Source of the DNA: Pararge aegeria
Taxonomy: Eukaryota; Arthropoda; Insecta; Lepidoptera; Nymphalidae
Direction of reading: 5' to 3'
DNA: 64,000 nt
Assembly (NCBI RefSeq): GCF_905163445.1
Contig: NC_053201.1
Location: forward strand, 6,396,001-6,460,000
In this document: one piece after another, positions 58,101-64,000 of the stretch
Numbering within the stretch: the first letter of the stretch is position 1
How the letters are laid out: each line of letters starts with the position of its first letter
Notes under the pieces: generated by a model
Database searches by the model: none
What the model was told of the DNA's origin: nothing
Seen by the model: only the letters and a program-made list of their open reading frames with translations
Position numbers and translations under genes: made by a program

Positions 58101-61044
58101 TTAATGTCACTATATCATGGAACCTGTCTGCATTTTAATTGAGGTAAAATAAATGTGGAAAATTTAATTACTTATTCTAATCGGTGATGTTAATATAAGC
58201 GAGCGTTTCAAAGCAGATATCCTCTTAACATAATATTTTTGCATCTACTTTAATGGAACAAAGTGTTTGTATGTTCGGAGAATATTTTCTTCAAGATAAA
58301 TAATATTCTTCAAAAAAATAATTGTTTAATGTTTTCATTACTGCAAAGAATACTAATAACAACTTTATACTAAAAACACGATAACCACGTTTATTTAATT
58401 TTTAATATAATCGATATCAGCTTTTAAATGACCATGGGGCATAGAGCTTGATCGTTTATATAATACCGGTGAAGTAATACCGCCATGCTTATTTCTGCCA
58501 CAAAGCAGTATTGTTGCAATGTTGAAAGGTGTGGTTGCCGGTGTTATAACAGACACATGATTCTGAAAATCTACGCCTAAGTGGACAAAAGGTAGAAGTT
58601 TATAGGACGTGTTCCTTGCATACCCTGCACAGTGTTGCTCTGTTAAAAGGCGAAGGGAATTTTTTTCCGCTTATGATCTGTTTAGTCCGTTTAGTTTTAG
58701 TTGTTTATTTTTATCATCGGCTGTACATCATCATCGATATCAGCTTATAAATGTCCCAATTCTGGGCATAGACCTCCTGTCAAGGACAGAAGGCCATAGA
58801 GTTCGGTCCTTTATAATATGTATTTACTAAACACCCTTCCTTGTACCGTTTAATTACGTCCAATATCATCATGGTTCTCTTTGGAAGGATTTCGCCAAAT
58901 TATATCACCTTACAAAAAGCCTTCCATTGGAGTTCTGCTGCTTCGTTGGTCCAATAGCGAGCATGTCCAACTGTAGATCAGTCCTTGCTTCGATCCCCGG
59001 GTCGGGCCAATGTATTGGGTTTTTCTATCAAGAAATTCGTAGTACCAGCCCGGAGATGGCGGTGTTTCACCCCCAGGGCTCGAAGAGTTTTCTTTGGTCT
59101 GGTCTGGTAGGAGGCTTTGGCCGTGGCTAGTTACCAACCTACCGACGAAGACGTGCCGCTAAGCGATTAAGAGTTCCGATGCGATGTCGCGTAGAAGCCG
59201 ATTAGGGGTATGACTACCAAACTCCGTAACAGGTTATTCCGCCACCATCTTAGACTGCATCATCACTTACCACCAGGTGAGATTGCAATCAAGGGCTTAC
59301 TTGCATAGGAATAAAAACAAACAACTGTGCCTAGTATCCCTCTGAAGATGGAACACCGTGTTCTTAATCCTTGACCTTGATGTTATTTCTAGTTTTGCTT
59401 CTCGCATTCACAGATGAGGATCAATACATTATTTACAAAGAACGCGAGTCTCCCCGGAATGTTCGAGAGCGGTGCCCCCCAAGTGACGGATATTCTGCAC
59501 AAAGTATTCATGTCTGTAGATGAAACTGGCACAGTAGCGGCCGCAGCTACATCTGCTATGGTGATACCTCTCATAGAAGACGGAGTTCAACTCAATGTAG
59601 ACAGACCTTTCTTGTTCTTCATCAGAGATAATGAGTTGGGGTTGATATTGTTCGAGGGAAAGATTGAAGAGCCTTTAGTCATTGTGGATGATAAGGTTGC
59701 TGGTAAGTTTGATTTTGGAACACAATTTTATTCTACCTCTGTTAATTTAGGATTTTAGATTTTTTTTTTTCCAAGACAAGTTAGCCCTTGACTGCAATCT
59801 TACCTGCAATCTAAGGCGGGCTAACCTGTTAGGGGTATAGCAGTTATATGAAACCCATATCCCTAAATTTATCGTTTGGCACAAATAATATTAGAAGGAT
59901 TGCTGATCGTCGTGTACAGGTAACAAAAGTACCTCACTTTTTTTCATCCTCACTTTTATTCATCCTGAGGGAACGTTTTGTTTTTGCTTTTGAAGGATTA
60001 AGAGGATTGATTACAATATTATTATTTATTTATCTACTCTAACTCATATTTAATTATTTATAGTATTATAAAATATGTATTAATATATTTATTACTAGTA
60101 TTGTTGTATTTGTATAGTCTGGTTTATGTAGTAGTATGTAGTTATTCGTTTGTATGTTCTAAATTTAAAGATTTTAAAATAATGACAGTGTATAGTCAGT
60201 ACATATTTGAAAATTTAATGTACGTTCATAAAAACATTTCTAAATTTAAGAAAAAATGTGACTGCAATAATTTAAACATTAGAAGCAAGAATAAACTTAC
60301 AGTGCAATATACTAGGTTACATAAAATTCATAATTCGTTTAAAGGAAATTGCATACAATTCTACAATAAACTACCAATTGTCATCTTGGAGATGTCTCTT
60401 AAAAAGTTCAAAGTTTGTATTAAACGTAAGCTTATAGAAAAGTCCTATTATAGTATAAAGGACTACGTAAACGATAAAAAAGCTTGGGTGTAAATTATTG
60501 CTCTAACCAGGTTGCTCTTCTAATAATTTAAAATGACATTGTGAGATGGTGATAACAAAAAAAAAAAAAAAACACCCGGCTAAGTTTGTTGTGGGCTTCT
60601 TCTTAGACCAGGACGCGTTTGGAACCCTCGTAGCTTTAGTTTTAAGTTTACGAATGTGGTTATCGCCATCATCTCACTACCGTGTGGTTCTTATGTACGC
60701 ATCAAAAGTGCCACCTGTGGGCCTACTTGAATAAAGATATTTTTGACTTTGACTTTGACTTTGACTTTAAATGGTGTATCCCACCTTTTAGTTTTTCTAA
60801 GGCCGCCTTTAGTATCCTGCTTTATTTTTGAAGTGTTTGTTCTTTTTTTTTGTTTTCTGAGTCCAAAGTTTATAAATAAAATAAAATGAAATAAGTATGC
60901 CCGTCTCTCGGATGTCAGCTATATCTTTACCAAATACTACAAATATAGATATTGGTGAGTAGATAATCTTGTATTAATTTTTTTTCAGGTCCACCTAGAC
61001 ATGCCAACCTAGGAATACAGACTCAACGGCATTGGTATCGCTAA
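40847..61044 (+). CDS. Secreted serpin 2 (416 aa), inhibitory-type
   Basis: Seven exons join in frame: 40847-40862, 53844-54121, 54779-54992, 56453-56664, 57852-58037, 59414-59702, 60989-61044. Exon 1 (MFLFF plus one base) is inferred: exon 2 opens in the middle of a signal peptide needing one leading base, and joining gives MFLFFAIALACIHSSITA. The rest is firm. Core motifs: GNVMVSPASIKSALAMILEA, NALYFKGLWKHAFNP, and the signature NVDRPFLFFI. The hinge E-T-G-T-V-A-A-A-A-T (from E339) is the inhibitory consensus. Counting from P15 Gly341 gives P1 Leu355 and P1' Ile356 (MVIPL/IED), suggesting a chymotrypsin- or elastase-like target. The last exon adds 17 residues (PPRHANLGIQTQRHWYR) past the usual serpin end. 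Two exon lengths (214, 212 nt) equal those of serpin 1, supporting tandem duplication. Confidence 0.87.
41545..41945. repeat. 44-bp minisatellite, nine copies
   Basis: The unit begins at 41545, 41589, 41633, 41677, 41721, 41765, 41809, 41853 and 41897, exactly 44 bp apart. Each unit contains taggtagataccta, a short palindrome, and 'ctatcagcagttcttatttc'. Copies differ by single bases only (for example 41605 and 41661). Confidence 0.95.
42589..42636. repeat. Inverted repeat, 16-bp perfect arms
   Basis: Arms aaaggtcacgatcatc (42589-42604) and its exact reverse complement (42621-42636) with a 16-base spacer. Confidence 0.85.
42700..43265 (+). repeat. Two interleaved lepidopteran dispersed repeats
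   Basis: Starts with 'ctacaagatagccctagcaa' (relatives at 11035, 59765) and includes a segment 42775-43020 related to 30890-31112 and 63400-63610. It ends with 'gaactcgggacctgcaactt' and 'accgctgca', a tRNA-like reverse end. Probably a composite SINE-type unit. Confidence 0.5.
43545..43790 (-). mobile_element. tRNA-headed SINE (second family), minus orientation
   Basis: Shares 'agccccaaagtaagcgtagc' and 'agacactgaaaaacattcat' with 13536-13772 and 2288-2542. Confidence 0.75.
45830..46140 (-). pseudogene. LINE-encoded C-terminal fragment
   Basis: Minus-strand frames give LLVVAASHIQATSS and, farther on, ISLAIQRGYAASILRTLPR, a recurrent C-terminal motif of lepidopteran LINE polyproteins (recognised by memory). 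At least one frameshift separates the two blocks. The second copy is at 18520-19025. Confidence 0.6.
46600..47040 (-). repeat. Dispersed repeat with a perfect 62-bp palindrome
   Basis: In reverse orientation it matches 15545-15860 and 1990-2660 ('gaccgacacgcgcatggtgc'-type core). A perfect palindrome without spacer lies at 46909-46970, arms 31 bp each; the sister copies lack it. Confidence 0.85.
47370..47808 (+). pseudogene. Non-LTR retrotransposon ORF2 C-terminal end
   Basis: Frame 47379-47708 encodes RTARQRERWHPYVVDIPSTR, then RTAKMWNALPATVFPATYNL, the C-terminal end of a jockey-type polyprotein, then the 3' end shared with 14085 and 27545. The RT core is missing. Confidence 0.75.
49120..49192. 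repeat. GACA/GATA microsatellite inside a LINE tail
   Basis: About 70 bp of near-pure gacagaca repeat with a few ga-ga interruptions. The related tail at 39560 has only a short gacagacaga run, so the array expanded here. Confidence 0.9.
50600..51440 (-). mobile_element. Penelope-like element fragment with GIY-YIG domain
   Basis: Minus-strand frame 51279-51080 encodes GVYKLQCSECHATYLGQTGR followed by KFETRYKEHM, the GIY-YIG endonuclease signature of Penelope-like elements. Past a palindrome the coding continues as HACDKGLRLDLREQLEIIKH (lower coordinates). Inverted terminal segments of about 110-125 bp flank it (about 50636-50760 and 51308-51432, 'aagcttaatttgctatactc'). The outer right end carries four repeats of aattttgat (51418-51452). 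The reverse transcriptase is missing. Confidence 0.8.
51018..51075. repeat. Perfect palindrome inside the GIY-YIG frame
   Basis: Arms 51018-51044 and 51049-51075 are exact 27-bp reverse complements with loop tatt. On the minus strand, the lower-coordinate arm keeps the original Penelope-like reading HACDKGLRL; the other arm reads as its antisense and breaks the protein. Confidence 0.9.
53595..53825. repeat. Dispersed repeat directly before serpin 2 exon 2
   Basis: Matches 63695-63925, sharing 'gatcgcagtagatggta' and 'cgcctcgtacga'. It ends about 20 bp before the acceptor at 53842-53843. Confidence 0.65.
54417..54740 (-). mobile_element. tRNA-headed SINE with a hairpin, in serpin 2 intron 2
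   Basis: Minus orientation; the tRNA-like head is at 54740 ('cgatgatagcctagcgagta' in reverse). A near-perfect inverted repeat at about 54461-54509 ('agcgtgtacgccg' and its inverse) replaces the segment where sister copies have 'gtggactacggcc'. Confidence 0.75.
54993..56452 (+). other. Serpin 2 intron 3
   Basis: 1.46 kb of AT-rich sequence. 55690-55870 holds an open frame (FYLNVQFFFKNRPFVKTQYR) with no family match that I recognise. No clear repeat boundaries. Confidence 0.4.
56665..57851 (+). other. Serpin 2 intron 4
   Basis: Holds a repeat at about 57010-57160 ('gcaggacgtgtttcttgcat', relatives near 36170-36250 and 58480-58640), an ATT microsatellite near 57570 and a decayed LINE C-terminal end at 57705-57785. 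Confidence 0.45.
58038..59413 (+). other. Serpin 2 intron 5
   Basis: Contains the repeat at 58480-58640, a partial tRNA-headed SINE at about 58960-59095 (like 30301-30622) and a dispersed repeat at 59100-59300. No alternative reactive-loop exon was seen. Confidence 0.45.
59840..60772 (+). mobile_element. 5'-truncated LINE with RT C-terminal end and TTTGAC tail, in serpin 2 intron 6
   Basis: Frame 60101-60493 ends in FYNKLPIVILEMSLKKFKVC and KLIEKSYYSIKDYVNDK, a typical LINE C-terminus. The 3' UTR (60540-60740, 'tggtgataacaaaaaaaaaa') ends in four tttgac repeats at about 60746-60770. A related 3' UTR is at 34190-34330. The insertion lies between exon 6 and the short exon 7. Confidence 0.75.
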
Positions 61045-61048
61045 TAAA
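61043..61048 (+). terminator. Candidate polyadenylation signal overlapping the serpin 2 stop
   Basis: AATAAA starts on the second base of the TAA stop (61042-61044). An overlapping signal would leave an extremely short 3' UTR; later AATAAA-like hexamers could also serve. Confidence 0.45.
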
Positions 61049-62944
61049 AATCTGTTGTTACAACAGTGTTCTATTTATATAAAATAATTAAATATACATA
61101 TTTTCCGGCACTGTAATTTTGTATGCGTATTTATCATACGCTTATAAGATATTTTTAAATGTTAAATCAATCATACAGGATATAATCGCTTTTGTCGAGA
61201 GCGAGAAATTATTACGCAATCAAATATTGTTAACATGACGACGTCACGCCACTACGATTTGCAAAAAAAGACTGAGCTTATGTGGGCTAACTAGCCAAAT
61301 TTTACCTTTACACTTTTAGAGCGCATACAACGTATTTTTTTTTTATTTCAAAGAAAGCATACTGACAGCCACAGAATTAAGAATATACAGTAACCGTGAA
61401 CACAACTAATATTGAAGCATCAAAAACCACTCCACCTTAGTGTTGTTTCTCGAACAAACGGTTTGTCACTTTATACAAGTTAACAGATGACAGTAATTAT
61501 TTTACCTCAATTTTCCAAGCGTTCCCTATAAAACGTGAAAATGGGAAAAAAATTGTGAGCTACAATTTTTTCAACATTCCGCGGGTGTAAACTGAGACGT
61601 GCGCGATTTTACTGTTTTTGGGCACAATGCATTAATAATGGCTGAATGAGGATTCTGTATGTTTTTAATTCAATGCTGACAACGTGGAATTTAATTGCCA
61701 ACACCGAGATAATTTGCAAAGCATTAAGGCGGTTTTAGCCAGAGAGATATGGTATTTTTTATGTCCAAAAATATTCCAAGCTCTTTGATTTAAATTTCAG
61801 TTCTTACAAACCTGAATAGTTTAGCCTAAACTTTTTAGTCATCATTTATTTTTAAAATTATATAGGTACAATATTTTTTACTTTTATAAAAAAAAGTCTA
61901 TTTACTTACTATTTACAGAATGTAATTCGATGCACAATTATAAGCCTGCCACTGATTTGTGACATTTGCTAACAGGGGCCCATTGCCATAAAATGACAAC
62001 GCGAGTGACAACAGCAATGCTTTGTGATTGGCATAAAGTTAGTATTTAAAATAATGCTGTCTGAACAGCGTTTTCTTCACAGCATTATTCTATAATATAA
62101 TTTTGTAGCTGTTTATTTTCTAGTTACGTATGATTAAAATGCATTTTTCTGTATTTGTTGTAACTTTTTTTTAAATATTGAATTGCGATTCGCACTCCTA
62201 TGTTAAAACAGTTACTAGCATATCGCACCGTGCGATATGTTAGCCATCGTAAAGAAAACTTTTAAGGTACGCCCGCTTACTTAAAGCGGGAGTACCTTAA
62301 ACAGCTTAAAAAAGCATTGATCAGATAACTCCACGTTGTTCTTCTATAGGTAATATAGTTTTGTAGAACTCAATTTTCTCGTAAGAACAGATAATTAAAA
62401 TGCATTTTTATTTATTTGTGGTAGAATTATTTTTGTGTTGAAACTGTTTTAATATATTGGTGCGATATGTTAACCATTGCGAAGAAAGGCCGTAAAATAT
62501 GTAACTTACTAAGGAATACCATAAAGTACCATAAAAAGAATTGCAAAAATAGCAAGCAACTTGGTGATCACGAGTTTCACAATTGCCATGGGCTTGGCAT
62601 TAATTATAAAGGTTATTATATGGTTTGTAAGTGAGGTTTGTACAGTTGACGCAATTTTACTTTAGTATCGGTTAGTAAGTAGAGCTTCGGTAGAAAAGAC
62701 AGTTCGGAGTTAACAAGATGGACCCTTCAATTATTTTATAAATTATCGGAACGCTTAGTTAATGTAATAAAGATTTTGATTACTGTAGCATTTGTTTTAT
62801 TTATTGATATATTAAAAATGGAAATGGAAAATTACGTAAAGTAGCGTGGTATCGCATAAAGGAGGAATAAGTCCTGCGCATGTTGCATAAAGCAGGCATT
62901 TTGAGTAAAATAGAAACATTTCGGGTAGGAAGTGCTTTTGTAAA

Positions 62945-62990
62945 TAAATGAATGAATTTGAATTTGAATTTGAATTTGAATTTGAATTTG
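62945..62990. repeat. (GAATTT)n microsatellite
   Basis: Seven to eight tandem hexamers of gaattt after 'tgtaaataaatgaatgaatt', typical of a LINE 3' tail. Confidence 0.9.
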
Positions 62991-63049
62991 TGCATGTAAG
63001 AAGTACTGTGGTGGTAGGTCTCACTACTTTCCTCCCTCCAGAGTGTGAG

Positions 63050-63242
63050 CAGTGAGGTGCATATAGGATATGTACGGGCTATGCAGATGATATAAAATGA
63101 AGAAAATCTCCAGTACGAGTTATAAAAAACTTAAGAATAGGCATTGTAAGAGTTATAAAAAGTCTATACTTAAGTATTTTTAACTCCTAGTGGAGATTTT
63201 CTTTATTTCATATCATCTGCATACCCTCTATGCACGCCACTG
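63050..63242. mobile_element. hAT-type MITE, about 190 bp
   Basis: Starts cagtgaggtgcatatag and ends ctctatgcacgccactg. Same foldback interior as 19935-20133. Flanking octamers agtgtgag and ggtgcgag agree at 6 of 8 positions. Confidence 0.75.
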
Positions 63243-64000
63243 GGTGCGAGTATACTTATACCCTCTTCCCTGGAGAGAAAAGGCCTGTGTCTAGCAATTG
63301 GACGTAAATTAGGCTTATAATGAGAAGATGGATATTATTATCTTTATATTATTGTTTACTGCTTGACTGAAACCTCTGCCAACGTATTTTATACCATGAC
63401 AAAGGATATAATTAACGTCCTGCTAAAACACGGGAACATGGAATAGGAGAAGTTTACACCCGTTTATTATTACACATATATTATTTGGATATTATTTCCA
63501 CTTGTGCGCCAGTGCTCTGGGAGTTGATAAAGCTGTGGGAGAAGATACATTTTTATACTTTCCCCGCGAAGATAATTTTCTCCTGTCCATGCTAGCTGTG
63601 CTAATAAAGATGTGAAACATAAAAGTTAATAGAACTTAGGTATACCTAAGTTATAATTTAAAAAAGAATAACTCTTCCGGAGTCATCCATCATCAATAGC
63701 ATATAACAGTTCACTGCTGGACTAAACGCCATCCCCTACGGGAGGGTTTTCCAATAATCATCATATTGACGGATGACGGATGACAGACGGGTCTGTGATC
63801 GCAGTAGATGGTAATAATAGCACAGGGGACGCTGCTGCCCTTCCGTTGTATTCCGTTAGTCGCCTCGTACGATAACCGCTCGATGAGAAGGGGTGGTGAC
63901 AACTGTATTCTGATCTGCCTCATTTGCCACTGATCTGATTTTTTTCGAATTGTGTGTAGCAGATTTCGGGCTTGTTGGCGAGCCTCGGAAAAGGGCTATG

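Larger units (their letters stand above)
61050..64000. other. Downstream intergenic stretch
   Basis: Holds a repeat at 61510-61690 (relative at 14990-15205), two diverged tandem blocks (about 62090-62260 and 62350-62490), a TTTGAA array (62945-62990), a MITE (63050-63242), and repeats at 63400-63610 and 63695-63925. No third serpin exon or other gene recognised. Confidence 0.5.

Overview
The window looks like moth or butterfly (Lepidoptera) nuclear DNA. It is AT-rich, genes are split into short exons with long introns, and nearly all non-coding sequence is built from tRNA-headed SINEs, fragments of several non-LTR retrotransposons, Penelope-like pieces and hAT-type MITEs. No bacterial, organellar or viral genome and no CRISPR array is seen. 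The species cannot be fixed from the sequence alone.

Four protein-coding genes can be assembled by hand. (1) Minus strand, 9329 down to 7504: the first 148 codons of a RalBP1/RLIP76-type Ral effector; its RhoGAP part was not found and presumably lies left of base 1. (2) Plus strand, 9941-19599: a complete eight-exon golgin-84 (604 aa, C-terminal membrane anchor), divergent from RalBP1 across about 0.6 kb; intron 5 is best read as a GC-AG intron. (3) Plus strand, 21551-37362: a complete eight-exon secreted serpin (456 aa) with an atypical, long reactive-centre loop split by an intron. (4) Plus strand, 40847-61044: a seven-exon secreted serpin (416 aa) with a textbook inhibitory hinge and predicted P1 Leu. 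The serpins are in tandem, share several intron positions and two exon lengths (214 and 212 nt), and both start with a tiny signal-peptide exon followed by a very long intron (7.9 and 13 kb). All exon joins keep the reading frame.

Layout: 1-7500 repeats with no gene recognised; 7504-9329 RalBP1 5' part; 9330-9940 divergent promoter region; 9941-19599 golgin-84; 19600-21240 repeats and a MITE; 21245-37453 serpin 1; 37454-40846 LINE tails; 40847-61048 serpin 2, whose first intron holds a 44-bp minisatellite and a LINE interrupted by a Penelope-like element; 61049-64000 repeats and a MITE.

The most unusual signal is a set of at least a dozen near-perfect palindromes with loops of 0-19 bases spread over the window. 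In four of them, comparison with a sister repeat copy or with the element's reading frame indicates that one arm is a newly added inverted copy of its neighbour, which suggests recurrent snap-back (template-switch) duplication. A second surprise is a 70-bp internal piece of golgin-84 exon 6 copied at 69/70 identity into the next intron.
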